From NCBI GenBank assembly GCA_024228935.1, contig JAAESX010000204.1:18902-82901 (forward strand): a stretch of 64,000 nt of DNA, read 5' to 3'. Position numbers and translations under genes: made by a program. The DNA is from Pseudomonadota bacterium (GTDB lineage Bacteria > Myxococcota_A > UBA796 > CAJQPC01). Shown one piece after another: positions 9,050 to 17,646 of the stretch. The notes under the pieces are model-generated. The model did not search any database. It was not told the origin of the DNA and was given only the letters and a program-made list of their open reading frames with translations. Position 1 is the stretch's first letter. Every line of letters starts with the position of its first letter.

Positions 9050-9661
9050 GTGCTGCTCCTGCTCCTGGCCTGCCGCTCGACGACCGAACCCAGCCTCACC
9101 ACAGCGGCGTTCGGCGAAGGCGACGACCTGCTCGTCGGCTTGCACGGGCGCGGCGACAAGCCGTCCTCCTTCCAGCGGCTGGTCGAGGACCGGACGGACC
9201 ACCGCGTGCTCATCCCCCAGGCGCCGACCGCGCACGGAGACGGCTGGAGCTGGTTCGACGCGCGCGAGGCGGAGGGCGTGCGCGCCTCGACCGAGCTGCT
9301 CGCCGAGCTCATCGACCACCACGACGGAGACGACCGGGTGGTCGTGTTCGGGTTCTCCCAGGGTGGCTACCTCTCGCTGGCGCTGGCCACGGAGCACCCG
9401 GAGCTCGTCGACAAGGTCGTGGCCATCGGCGGAGACCTCCCGCGCGAGATGTGGCCCTCGAAGGCTCCCTCGAACGCGCCCGAGATCATCGTCCTGCACG
9501 GAGAGGACGACACCGTCATCCCCATCGGGCCGACCCGCTCGACGGTGGAGCATCTGACACGAAATGGATGGAATGTGACCTTCGAGGCCTATCCGGGGCT
9601 CGGTCACAGCATCTCTACGCCGGTCCGAGTGCGCCTCGACCAGGAGCTCTCAGCGGACTAA
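9050..9661 (+). CDS. Lipoprotein alpha/beta hydrolase, phospholipase/carboxylesterase type
   Basis: A 203-residue protein starting at GTG 9050, which gives the minimal lipoprotein signal MLLLLLAC. The fold is the compact carboxylesterase/thioesterase type. The oxyanion region is LHGRGD, the nucleophile elbow is GFSQGGY, the acid sits in LHGEDDTVIP, and the catalytic His is in GLGH near the end. Family length (about 200-220) and triad order match. It is likely a cell-surface or periplasmic esterase; the substrate is unknown. The gene ends 33 bases before the convergent membrane-protein gene. Confidence 0.8.
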   Translation: MLLLLLACRSTTEPSLTTAAFGEGDDLLVGLHGRGDKPSSFQRLVEDRTDHRVLIPQAPTAHGDGWSWFDAREAEGVRASTELLAELIDHHDGDDRVVVFGFSQGGYLSLALATEHPELVDKVVAIGGDLPREMWPSKAPSNAPEIIVLHGEDDTVIPIGPTRSTVEHLTRNGWNVTFEAYPGLGHSISTPVRVRLDQELSAD

Positions 9662-9693
9662 GTGTGGGATATGCCCCAACTGGATGTTCGAAA

Positions 9694-10071
9694 TCACTTC
9701 GTTGCGCAAGGCCCCGGATCGCCCCACAGCGGGTGCTGTCGAACCTTCCCCGTGGCGTGGCTGATCAGGGCTCCCAGGACGAGCGCGATCCACAGCGCAG
9801 GCAGCCTCCACGGTTCAAGCGCGAGCACCACGACGAAGAGCCCGAGCTTGGCCAGGACCACCCAGGCCTGCACCCAGCGGAACCAGTCGAGGCCGTGCCT
9901 GTACAGCTCTTCGGCGGCCAAAGCGCCCCCCGAGAGGAGGATGAGCTCGAGGCTCAGCGTGAGGTCCGCGCCGTACATCGCGGCCCCGATCACGAGCGCC
10001 ACGGCGATGAGATGAACGGTGCGGAGGAGCGTCCGAAGGAGGCGCTGACCGGGGAAGCGACGAGGTTGCAT
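9694..10071 (-). CDS. Small integral membrane protein of unknown function
   Basis: A 125-residue protein with three or four hydrophobic helices (HLIAVALVIGAAMYG, a central Leu-rich helix, WVVLAKLGLFVVVLAL, ALWIALVLGALISHA). I chose ATG 10071, which begins MQPRRFPGQRLL directly before the first helix. The frame is also open to 10149, but that start would overlap the cytochrome gene and its promoter and would add only Arg/Cys-rich sequence. No catalytic motif is visible. It is divergent from the respiratory operon, so it could be co-regulated with it, but nothing else links them. Confidence 0.6.
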   Translation of the reverse strand: MQPRRFPGQRLLRTLLRTVHLIAVALVIGAAMYGADLTLSLELILLSGGALAAEELYRHGLDWFRWVQAWVVLAKLGLFVVVLALEPWRLPALWIALVLGALISHATGKVRQHPLWGDPGPCATK

Positions 10072-10097
10072 GACCGCCGTTCGAGCAAGGGCCATGC

Positions 10098-10113
10098 CGG
10101 CACGGCGCTTGCA
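10098..10113 (+). promoter_or_regulatory. Sigma-54-type (-24/-12) promoter of the respiratory operon
   Basis: The sequence CGGCACG, then GCGC, then TTGCA matches the sigma-54 consensus TGGCACG-N4-TTGCW at every fixed position except the first base. The invariant GG and GC pairs have the correct spacing. The predicted transcript start is near 10124, leaving a short leader with a GGGAG ribosome site before the cytochrome ATG at 10143. Sigma-54 promoters need an AAA+ activator; none is encoded in this window. Confidence 0.65.
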
Positions 10114-10142
10114 TCCCGGGCGGCTGAACCACGGGAGACCCC

Positions 10143-10802
10143 ATGTCACGTGTCACGGCGCTCGTCGTCCTGCTCACCACCTTCGGCTCCGCGGCTTTCG
10201 CCGCAGACCTCCACCGCGCCGACCAGGCGCCTGGCGACGCCGCCGCAGTCGAGAAGGGTAAGCAGCTCTTCGCGATGTGCGCCGGCTGTCACGGCGCAGA
10301 CGGCGAAGGCAAGGTCGGCGTCGCGCCTCGCCTCAACAGCCCGAACTACCTGGCCGCCGCACCGAACGAGTTCTTCAGCGAGACGCTGAAGACCGGCCGT
10401 ACCGGTACGAACATGGCCGCATTCGGCGCCTCGATGCCGGATGAAGACGTCGCCGCCATCACCTCCTACATCCGAAGCTGGCAGACCGAAGCGGGACTCG
10501 ATCTCGACGAGAGCCCGCTGACCGGCTCGGTCGCCGATGGCGAGAAGATCTGGATCGACATCTGCAAGACCTGCCACGGCGCGGGTGGCGCTGGCTACTC
10601 CGAGGCCGGCTCCGGTACCGGCATCGGTCGCGCCGACTTCCTGAACGTCTCCAGTGACGGCTTCCTGCGAGCCATCATGAAGGAAGGCAAGGACGGCACG
10701 AAGATGCGCTCCTTCTCCACCGATTCCCCGATCGCCGTCGCCGACCTGACCGACGAAGAGATCGACTCCATCATCCAGTACCTCCGGGCCAACGCCTGGT
10801 AA
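10143..10802 (+). CDS. Periplasmic diheme cytochrome c
   Basis: A 219-residue exported cytochrome. A Sec signal peptide (MSRVTALVVLLTTFGSAAFA) is followed by two class I cytochrome c domains. The haem motifs are CAGCH (residues 46-50) and CKTCH (about 141-145). Likely distal Met ligands lie in the motifs around NMAAFGASM and TKMRSF. It probably carries electrons between the membrane quinol-oxidising modules and the molybdoenzyme encoded next. It is the first gene of the operon, behind the sigma-54-type promoter. It is not obviously NapB, the usual diheme partner of NapA, so it may substitute for it. Confidence 0.85.
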   Translation: MSRVTALVVLLTTFGSAAFAADLHRADQAPGDAAAVEKGKQLFAMCAGCHGADGEGKVGVAPRLNSPNYLAAAPNEFFSETLKTGRTGTNMAAFGASMPDEDVAAITSYIRSWQTEAGLDLDESPLTGSVADGEKIWIDICKTCHGAGGAGYSEAGSGTGIGRADFLNVSSDGFLRAIMKEGKDGTKMRSFSTDSPIAVADLTDEEIDSIIQYLRANAW

Positions 10803-10812
10803 CGGAGACGTC

Positions 10813-13524
10813 ATGACTGACCGTACGAACAAGACCATCGAGCAGTGCCGGGAAGAAGAGGTTCGCTCCGAGCCCCTCGAGAGCCCCGCCGTCACCGGCT
10901 TCACGCGTCGCGCCATCCTCGGCACGATGGGGGTCGCGGGCGTCGCCGCCGCGACCGGTTGCTCGGGCAAGACCAACGGGGACGCTCCCGTCACGCCTGA
11001 GCCCGAAGTCACCGCCGACAACGCCGACCCGTTCGCGCCGCCCGAGAAGGATGTCCCCAACAACATCCTTGCGGCCTGCCCGTACTGCGGCGTCGGCTGT
11101 GGAACGCTGATCCAGACCGAGAAGGGCCGCATCGTCGGCATGGTTCCGGACCCGAAGCACCCGACCAACAAGGGTCTGCAGTGCATCAAGGGCCTGAGCT
11201 CGAACGAGGCCATCTACGTCGACCGGCTCACCAAGCCGCTCATCCGCAAGGACATGACGAACCCGATCACGGGGCACGACTCCGCGACCAAGGGCGCGTT
11301 CGACGACGACCTGTTCCGTGAGGCCACCTGGGAGGAGGCCGAGGAGCTGATCGCCGAGATGACCGCGGAGATCGTCAAGGAGCACGGCGGAAACAGCATC
11401 GCGCTGTACGGCTCCGGCCAGCTTCCTGTCGAGGGTCAGTGGCTCGAGAACCAGTTCATGAAGGGACTGCTCGGCTCGAACACGATCGAAGCCAATGCGC
11501 GTATGTGCATGACCTCGGCCGTGACCGGCTACTTCAAGAGCCTGGGCAGCGACACGCCGCCGACCTCGTACGACGACATCGAGCAGGCCTCGATGGTCAC
11601 GCACTGGGGCCACAACGCCCGCGGTTCGCACCCCATCGTGTTCTGGCGGATCGCCGACCACAAGGCGTCCAAGGGCATCCCGACGCTCATCGTCGACCCC
11701 CGCCGGACCGGCACCGTCATGGGGTACGAGGAGGTCGGTGGTGAAGAGCGGAGCTACCACTTCCGCACGATCAACGGCGACATCAGCATCCACAACGCCA
11801 TCGCGCACGTGATCCTGACGGACCACCCCGATGCGGTGGACTGGGATCTCCTGAAGAACCACACCAGCGGCTGGGAAGAGTACGTCGAAGGCGTCAAGGC
11901 CCGGTACAAGCCGGAAGACGTCGAAGACAAGACGATGGTCGACCCCGCGTACCTGCGCAAGGTCGCGGCCGAGTGGGCCGCCGCGTCCATCAAGGGCAAG
12001 AAGGAAGGCGTCGGCGGCGTCCTCAGCTTCTGGGGCATCGGCTACAACCAGCACCTGCACGGCCAGAACAACACGGTCAGCCTCATCAACCTGATGGCGC
12101 TCACCGGAAACATCGGTCGGCCCGGTTGCGGTCCGTTCTCGATGACCGGTCAGCCGAACGCCATGGGCGAGCGTCTGACGGGTGGTCTCACCGGTCGCCT
12201 GCCGTTCAACCAGGGTCTGGGCAACGAGGCCTGGCGAAACCACATCGCGGATGCCTGGGGCGTCACCCCCGAGCGTCTGGCCGAGGTGGCGACCCAGGAG
12301 AACCCCGGCATGGCCATCGGAATGATGGAGCGGGCGCTCAAGGGCGAGGTGAAGGCGATGTACCTCATCTACGCCACGCACATCGACCTGCCCGACCAGC
12401 ACAACCTGGTCCGTCCGGCGCTGTCCAAGACGTTCAACGTCGTGCAGGAGATCTACCGGCACGCCCCGAACAACCTGTACGCGGACGTCATCCTCCCGGC
12501 GGCCACGTGGGGTGAGTGGGTCGGCGGTACCTACATCCAGTCCGAGCGCCGGTTCTACGTGACCGACGGTACGGCCAACCCCATCCCAGGCACCCGTCCG
12601 GACATGGACATGGTCATCGACAAGGGCAAGCTCATCGCGGAGAAGCTGGGGCTCGACCCGAACAAGCTCTTCCCGTACGAGCGCAAGGAGAACGGGTTCT
12701 ACGACCCCGAGGAGGTCTTCCGGGACTTCGTCAAGGCGTCGAAGGGCTCGGATGCGGACCTGACGGGCATGCTCGAGGTCGAGGAACGTGACGGTGTCGG
12801 TCTCTACGACCAGATCCGGAACCTCCGCGGCATCCAGTGGCCGGCGCCGACCTACGAGATCGCGAAGGCGGGCGGCACCAAGCGCCGCTACCTCGATCAG
12901 GAGGACGCCAGCTGGCTCGAGAAGCCCTACGGCTCGTTCCGCCACGCCGACGGCAAGCTGCACATCCACCTGTGCGAGCAGGACTACAGCGACCGCGAGG
13001 AAATCACGGCCAAGCTGATGGAGTTCGGGGTCAAGAAGGACCACTACTGCATCGACAACCTGCCGCTGCTCGAGGAGGCCCGTGACAAGGGGCTCACGCC
13101 CGAGATCCCGACCGAGGAGTACCCCTTCTGGATCGGCCTCGGCGTCGTCTACGAGCACTTCCACACGGCGAAGACCATCCGGTCCGGTACGACGCGGAAG
13201 CTGGTGCCCGAGATGTACATCGAGATGCACCCCGAGGACGCTGAGTCCCTGGGTGTCGAGGACGGCGAGTGGGTCGAGGTCGAGACGCGGCGCGGTAGCT
13301 ACCAGGCGCGCGCCAGCATCGGTCTGGACTCCCGGGTGAGGCCCGCGCGGAACCTGGTGCCCAAGGGCTACATGTTCTCGCCGTGGAACCTCTCGGTCGC
13401 CGACTCGGCGGATCCGAAGAAGAACAAGTGGCTCGTCAATGGTGTGAGCCACCGTGCCTTCGACCCGGTCAGCGGGCAGGTCGACTTCAAGAAGCTGGCC
13501 GGGAGGATCAAGAAGCTCGCGTGA
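10813..13524 (+). CDS. NapA-like periplasmic molybdopterin oxidoreductase, Tat-exported
   Basis: A 903-residue catalytic subunit of the DMSO-reductase superfamily. A Tat signal (TRRAILGTMG, twin Arg at 32-33) ends near a Cys, so it could also be lipidated. The [4Fe-4S] site is CPYCGVGC (Cys89, 92, 96) plus Cys124 in GLQCIKG. The probable Mo ligand is Cys232 in NARMCMTSAVTGY. NapA-type landmarks include the GYNQHLHG region, TGQPNAMGER, the EHFHT motif and a C-terminus ending DFKKLAGRIKKL. Nitrate reduction is the most likely activity. The CPYCGVGC motif is more usual in formate dehydrogenases and assimilatory (NasA-type) enzymes, and the protein is longer than typical NapA (about 830), so another oxyanion is possible. 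Confidence 0.8.
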   Translation: MTDRTNKTIEQCREEEVRSEPLESPAVTGFTRRAILGTMGVAGVAAATGCSGKTNGDAPVTPEPEVTADNADPFAPPEKDVPNNILAACPYCGVGCGTLIQTEKGRIVGMVPDPKHPTNKGLQCIKGLSSNEAIYVDRLTKPLIRKDMTNPITGHDSATKGAFDDDLFREATWEEAEELIAEMTAEIVKEHGGNSIALYGSGQLPVEGQWLENQFMKGLLGSNTIEANARMCMTSAVTGYFKSLGSDTPPTSYDDIEQASMVTHWGHNARGSHPIVFWRIADHKASKGIPTLIVDPRRTGTVMGYEEVGGEERSYHFRTINGDISIHNAIAHVILTDHPDAVDWDLLKNHTSGWEEYVEGVKARYKPEDVEDKTMVDPAYLRKVAAEWAAASIKGKKEGVGGVLSFWGIGYNQHLHGQNNTVSLINLMALTGNIGRPGCGPFSMTGQPNAMGERLTGGLTGRLPFNQGLGNEAWRNHIADAWGVTPERLAEVATQENPGMAIGMMERALKGEVKAMYLIYATHIDLPDQHNLVRPALSKTFNVVQEIYRHAPNNLYADVILPAATWGEWVGGTYIQSERRFYVTDGTANPIPGTRPDMDMVIDKGKLIAEKLGLDPNKLFPYERKENGFYDPEEVFRDFVKASKGSDADLTGMLEVEERDGVGLYDQIRNLRGIQWPAPTYEIAKAGGTKRRYLDQEDASWLEKPYGSFRHADGKLHIHLCEQDYSDREEITAKLMEFGVKKDHYCIDNLPLLEEARDKGLTPEIPTEEYPFWIGLGVVYEHFHTAKTIRSGTTRKLVPEMYIEMHPEDAESLGVEDGEWVEVETRRGSYQARASIGLDSRVRPARNLVPKGYMFSPWNLSVADSADPKKNKWLVNGVSHRAFDPVSGQVDFKKLAGRIKKLA

Positions 13525-14108
13525 AAGCATCCCGGCGAAATCTGCTGGGCGGCATGCTCGCGGCGGCTGCGGCCGTCGCGGGCAAGCTGGCACCGTCCTC
13601 GTCGAGGGCTCGAACGGCGGCATCCTCGCTACGTCCGCCTGGAGCCATCGACGAGGACGACTTTCGTTCAAGGTGCATCCGGTGCTTTCGCTGCGGCGAG
13701 GTCTGCGAGAACGCCTGCATCGAGTTCCACGACCTGGACGATGGACTCGACATCGCTTTCACCCCCTACATCCATGCACGGAGCCGAGGCTGTACGACGT
13801 GCATGAAGTGCGGTGACGTCTGCCCGACAGGCGCCATCGCTCGCATCGAGCCGGAAGAGGAGGCCATCCTCGCCGGCGTCCAGATGGGCCTTGCCCGTCT
13901 GAACAAGCAGATGTGCTACAGCTTCGCCGAGCCGGCGCCCCGCACCTGCGGCGTCTGCTACCGGGCCTGCCCCTTCCCCGGCAAGGCCATGACCATCGGG
14001 CTCTACGAGCAGCCCACCGTGCACGCCGACCAGTGCGTCGGCTGCGGCCTGTGTGAGCAGGCCTGCGTGCACCTCCCCCAGGCCATCCGAGTGATTCCGA
14101 TCTCATGA
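13521..14108 (+). CDS. napG: NapG/MauM-type ferredoxin, Tat-exported
   Basis: A 195-residue iron-sulfur protein starting at a GTG that overlaps the molybdoenzyme stop (GTGA). The N-terminus MKASRRNLLGGMLAAAAAVAG is a twin-arginine signal. Four Cys-rich clusters follow: CIRCFRCGEVC, CTTCMKCGDVC, CGVCYRAC and CVGCGLCEQAC, each binding a [4Fe-4S] centre, as in NapG. NapG works with NapH to pass electrons from menaquinol/ubiquinol to periplasmic Nap components. The adjacent napH-like gene overlaps its stop by four bases, consistent with translational coupling. Confidence 0.8.
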   Translation: MKASRRNLLGGMLAAAAAVAGKLAPSSSRARTAASSLRPPGAIDEDDFRSRCIRCFRCGEVCENACIEFHDLDDGLDIAFTPYIHARSRGCTTCMKCGDVCPTGAIARIEPEEEAILAGVQMGLARLNKQMCYSFAEPAPRTCGVCYRACPFPGKAMTIGLYEQPTVHADQCVGCGLCEQACVHLPQAIRVIPIS

Positions 14109-15028
14109 AGTGGCTCATCGCCGCCTTCCGTCGGTTCTGCCAGGTGACCTCGCTGACGTTCGTGGCCTACGCCGCGATCTCGCTGCACTGGCGCAACGCC
14201 AAGGTCAGCCACAACCAGGACCGCATCGTCGGGCTCATGAACGGCGAGCACTGGGGCCGCCTGTACGGCTGGAACGAGGACCTGTTGTCGCTCTTCGGGC
14301 GGCCGGAAGAGGTCTCCAACGAGTTCCTCGGCATGCCCTGGTCCGCCACCATCGCTGGCGTGACCTTCACCGACCCGCTGTCGGTCGTCGGCCTCCTGGT
14401 CCAGGGCGAAGTCCCCGCGACCGCGATGCTGCTGGGCGCCCTGATTCCCCTGGCTGTGGCCGTCGTCGCCGGGAAGCTCTTCTGCAGCTTCCTGTGCCCG
14501 GCCCGCCTCGTCTTCGAGATCGGCAACCTCGTCCGGATGGGTCTCGTCCGGATTGGGCTCCATCTCCCTGCCCTTCGCCTCCCCCGCGTTGGCCTCTGGA
14601 TCGCTCTGGGTGTGGTTCTTGCGAGTGCCAGCGCGGGGTTGGCGACATTCCACGTGGTGTTGCCGTACCTGGCCCTCGGGTCCGGCATCGCGATGTACCT
14701 GACGCTCGGTACCGTGAGCGTCGCCGCGTGGGTGTTCCTCGGCATGCTCGCCGTCGACGTCTTCGTCGCACCAGGTCAGATCTGTCGGGCGCTGTGCCCG
14801 ACGGGAGCCGTCCTCGAGCAGCTCGGAAGAGCCGCTCCGCTCCGCGTCGACAAGCTCGAGAAGACCGACTGCGGGTCGTGCACCCTGTGCACCCGCGTCT
14901 GCCCGTACGGACTGGACCCCGGACGTGAGCAACACCACCCTGCGTGCGACGCCTGCGGGCGCTGCACCCTTGTCTGTCCAGCCGAGAAGCTCGCCCACAC
15001 CCTCTCGCTTCGGAGGAAGACAGCATGA
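14105..15028 (+). CDS. napH: NapH-like quinol dehydrogenase membrane protein
   Basis: A 307-residue membrane protein starting at an ATGA overlap with napG. It has an N-terminal helix, a periplasmic-type segment and several further helices. The family CxxxCP motifs are both present (CSFLCP and CRALCP). Two C-terminal [4Fe-4S] motifs follow (CGSCTLCTRVCP and CDACGRCTLVCP). NapH oxidises quinol and feeds NapG. NapC, the tetrahaem alternative, is not encoded here, so this NapGH pair is the probable quinol entry point. The stop overlaps the next start (ATGA). Confidence 0.78.
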   Translation: MKWLIAAFRRFCQVTSLTFVAYAAISLHWRNAKVSHNQDRIVGLMNGEHWGRLYGWNEDLLSLFGRPEEVSNEFLGMPWSATIAGVTFTDPLSVVGLLVQGEVPATAMLLGALIPLAVAVVAGKLFCSFLCPARLVFEIGNLVRMGLVRIGLHLPALRLPRVGLWIALGVVLASASAGLATFHVVLPYLALGSGIAMYLTLGTVSVAAWVFLGMLAVDVFVAPGQICRALCPTGAVLEQLGRAAPLRVDKLEKTDCGSCTLCTRVCPYGLDPGREQHHPACDACGRCTLVCPAEKLAHTLSLRRKTA

Positions 15029-15648
15029 TGCTGCCGTTCCTGATGACCCACCTCCTTTCGTCGGCCGTTCCGACCGCGGAGGCCCACCACAACAAGGGCC
15101 TCCCACACTACGGCTACTTCGAGAACTATCCCCAGGTCCCGACCGAGGAATACGTCCGCATCGACGGGCGCTGGGAGGTCGGCGCGACGATCTTCAACTT
15201 CCAGGGGATCGACGCGAGAGAGTCCAGCGACACGCCGAACGACGTGAAGTTCTACATGTACATGTACGACCTGGAGCTGGACGAGGCGTACGTCGGACCG
15301 ATCCAGGTCGACATCGTGCGAGAGGGTCAGATCATCAGCACGCTCGAGCGCATCGAGCCGGATGGTGAGGGCGTCTACATCTCGAGGGAGACGCTCCCGG
15401 AGAGTGGCGACTACGACCTGGTGTTCACGTTCCCCGAGGGGCACGCCGAGCTCCCGTTCGCGGTGGACCTGGCGGTGGACGACATCAACTGGGGCGTCCT
15501 CGGAGGACTGGGACTCGGCCTGCTGGCCCTGTTCGGCCTCTCGATGCACGGGCACGACAAGCGGCTGAAGCAGCACGCCTCGGCCGCGGATGCCCCTGTG
15601 TCGGATCCCCCGGTGCCGGCCCCCTCAGACGTACACGCCCGGACGTAG
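15025..15648 (+). CDS. Exported FixH/YtkA-like protein with C-terminal membrane anchor
   Basis: A 207-residue protein with a signal peptide (MMLPFLMTHLLSSAVPTAEA) followed directly by a His pair. A beta-sandwich of about 120 residues comes next, then one C-terminal helix (WGVLGGLGLGLLALFGLS) and a His/Lys/Pro-rich tail. The sandwich (GPIQVDIVREGQ, then GDYDLVFTFPEGHAELPFAVDL) resembles FixH/YtkA-type domains, which occur near cytochrome oxidases and copper proteins. The His and Met residues leave metal binding possible but unproven. It is translationally coupled to napH by an ATGA overlap, so it belongs to the respiratory operon. Confidence 0.6.
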   Translation: MMLPFLMTHLLSSAVPTAEAHHNKGLPHYGYFENYPQVPTEEYVRIDGRWEVGATIFNFQGIDARESSDTPNDVKFYMYMYDLELDEAYVGPIQVDIVREGQIISTLERIEPDGEGVYISRETLPESGDYDLVFTFPEGHAELPFAVDLAVDDINWGVLGGLGLGLLALFGLSMHGHDKRLKQHASAADAPVSDPPVPAPSDVHART

Positions 15649-15649
15649 C

Positions 15650-17218
15650 GTGGACCACTCACAGATGGAGCACTACATGCTGCCGGAAGGCGGCATGGTC
15701 ATGGTCATGGCCGGAATCCCCGGCTGGATGTTCGGCCTCGCCATCGGACTCGTCATCCTCCTCTCGTTCGTCATGATCGAGTGGAGGGGCGTCGGCGTGA
15801 TGGAGTGGCGCTTCAACCTGACGTCGAACACGTCGATTCACCGCCTGTTCCGCAAGCGTTGGTTCCAGACGGCCATCCAGGCCCCCATCGTGGCGGCGTT
15901 CTTCTTCACCATCTACGCGGGCCTGTTCGGCAGCTATGCGAAGAACATCGCCCCCGTGCTGGTCTGGACCATCTGGTGGGCGGCGCTCATCTTCGCGGTG
16001 GCCCTGTTCGGCAACGCGTGGTGTGCGGTGTGCCCGTGGGACTCGGTCGCGAACCTGGTCACCCGCCTGGGTCGCTTCTGGAAGAAGGTGCCGAGCATCA
16101 GCCTTGGTCTCGAAGCCCCGAAGTGGATGCGCAACGTCTACCCGGCCATCGTCCTGTTCGTGGTCCTCACCTGGCTCGAGCTGGGCTGGGGCGTCACGAA
16201 CGATGCGCGCACGACCGCCACGCTGGGCCTGGCCATGGTCGCGGGATGCGTCGGGATGGGCCTGGTCTTCGAGAAGAAGGTCTTCTGCGAGAGCTTCTGC
16301 TTCGTCGGCCGCATCAGCGGGATGTACTCGCTGTTCTCCCCCGTCGAGGTCCGCCCGCGCGACCCCCGTGTATGCGAGGTCTGCAAGACCCGCGACTGCC
16401 TCACCGGCGGCAAGAACGGGTACGCGTGCCCGATGTCCATCGACCTGGGCAAGCTCGAGACGAACCAGAACTGCACGCTCTGCACCGAGTGCTTCAAGTC
16501 CTGCCCGACCATGGCGCCGGCGCTCCGTATCCGCCCCTTCAACCAGGACGTGCACAAGGTCACGCCCGGTCGGACCGACGAGGCCTGGCTCGCGCTGACC
16601 CTGCTCGCGCTCACCGGCTTCCACGGCCTGTCGATGACGCCCGCCTGGCAGGACTTCTCGCCGGGCTCGACGGACATCGTCACGACCATCCAGACCTGGA
16701 CGGGCCTTGGAAACCTGGGCTCGTTCACGGTCGGAATGATCGGCGTGATGCTGCTGCCCATCGCGGTCTACGCGCTGTGCATCGCCATCGCCTGGGTCTG
16801 GACCAAGAAGGTCGTGCCGTTCGGGCAGCTGTTCGTCGCGTACGCCTACAGCGTGCTCCCCGTGGCGCTCTTCTACCACCTGGCCCACAACGCCATGCAC
16901 CTCTTCATGGAGGGGCAGGACGTGGTCCCGCTGCTGTCCGACCCGCTCGGGAACGGCAGCGACTGGTTCGGGACCGCGGACATGCACCTGGGTCCTCTCG
17001 TCGGCCAGGACGGCACGTGGCTCATCCAGGTCCTGCTCGTCCTCGTCGGTCACGTGGCCGGGGTGGTCGCATCGCATCGCATCGCCAAGAAGCTCTTCCC
17101 TGAGCGGAGCGCGGCGATTCGAAGCCTGGTCCCGATGCTCGTGGTGATGGTCCTGCTGTCCATCGGCGGCCTGTGGCTGATGCACCTCGACATGAACATG
17201 CGCATGGGGAGGATGTGA
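15650..17218 (+). CDS. NosR/NapH-like membrane polyferredoxin
   Basis: About 522 residues, with roughly ten membrane helices. Iron-sulfur motifs lie between helices: CAVCPW in the first membrane half, CESFCFVGRISG, then CEVCKTRDC with a downstream CP, and CTLCTECFKSCP. This arrangement resembles the membrane electron-transfer parts of NosR, NapH and CcoG. It may be a second route for electrons across the membrane or a maturation factor. GTG 15650 keeps operon spacing of one base after the previous stop. ATG 15677 has a better ribosome site (GGAG six bases upstream) and is a strong alternative. Confidence 0.7.
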   Translation: MDHSQMEHYMLPEGGMVMVMAGIPGWMFGLAIGLVILLSFVMIEWRGVGVMEWRFNLTSNTSIHRLFRKRWFQTAIQAPIVAAFFFTIYAGLFGSYAKNIAPVLVWTIWWAALIFAVALFGNAWCAVCPWDSVANLVTRLGRFWKKVPSISLGLEAPKWMRNVYPAIVLFVVLTWLELGWGVTNDARTTATLGLAMVAGCVGMGLVFEKKVFCESFCFVGRISGMYSLFSPVEVRPRDPRVCEVCKTRDCLTGGKNGYACPMSIDLGKLETNQNCTLCTECFKSCPTMAPALRIRPFNQDVHKVTPGRTDEAWLALTLLALTGFHGLSMTPAWQDFSPGSTDIVTTIQTWTGLGNLGSFTVGMIGVMLLPIAVYALCIAIAWVWTKKVVPFGQLFVAYAYSVLPVALFYHLAHNAMHLFMEGQDVVPLLSDPLGNGSDWFGTADMHLGPLVGQDGTWLIQVLLVLVGHVAGVVASHRIAKKLFPERSAAIRSLVPMLVVMVLLSIGGLWLMHLDMNMRMGRM

Positions 17219-17643
17219 TGAGCTGGCCCCCTCCCCCCGGAGCCGTCGAGGACTTCAAGACGCTCTGCACCAAGTGCGACGAGTGCGTGCTCGCCTGCCC
17301 GCCTCAGGTCATCGGAGTGCTCGAGAACGGCCTGCCCGCGCTCGACCCGAACTCCGGCGCCTGCCACCTGTGCCCGGACGTGCCGTGCGCCAAGGCGTGC
17401 CCGGACGGAGCGCTCGAAGTCGTCGGCGTCGAGCTGATGTTCTTCGGCCTGGCGCGGATCGAGACCGAGAAGTGCTTCGCGTTCCAGGGCCCCGAGTGCG
17501 GCTCGTGCGCACCGGCCTGCCCGCTCGGCGCCATCAAGATGGTGCGGTTCAAGCCGGAGCTCAACCTGGACCTGTGCAATGGGTGTGGGCTGTGTCGAGA
17601 CGCCTGCCCGGTGTGGGGCAAGGCCATCGTCATCGACACGTAG
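17218..17643 (+). CDS. Four-cluster ferredoxin, NapF/NapG-like
   Basis: A 141-residue soluble iron-sulfur protein without a signal peptide. The Cys motifs are CTKCDECVLACP, CHLCPDVPCAKACP, CGSCAPACP and CNGCGLCRDACP, enough for four [4Fe-4S] clusters. GGGAGGA precedes the ATG, which overlaps the previous stop codon. Cytoplasmic NapF-type proteins help mature the molybdoenzyme, whereas NapG-type ones carry electrons. Absence of an export signal favours a cytoplasmic role here. It is the last gene of the operon, four bases from the convergent beta-barrel pseudogene. Confidence 0.75.
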   Translation: MSWPPPPGAVEDFKTLCTKCDECVLACPPQVIGVLENGLPALDPNSGACHLCPDVPCAKACPDGALEVVGVELMFFGLARIETEKCFAFQGPECGSCAPACPLGAIKMVRFKPELNLDLCNGCGLCRDACPVWGKAIVIDT

Positions 17644-17646
17644 GGG

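Noticed and set aside
9694..10149. Longer start (10149) for the small membrane protein
   Set aside because: It would overlap the cytochrome start and the sigma-54-type promoter and adds no recognisable sequence; ATG 10071 directly precedes the first helix.
10813..13524. Formate dehydrogenase with Sec or Cys
   Set aside because: The Mo ligand region and C-terminal landmarks fit NapA better, and no FdhB/FdhC-type genes follow, though the CPYCGVGC motif is shared.
10771..13671. 966-codon minus-strand frame over the molybdoenzyme gene
   Set aside because: Antisense shadow of a strongly conserved enzyme; no domain, composition typical of reverse-frame translation.
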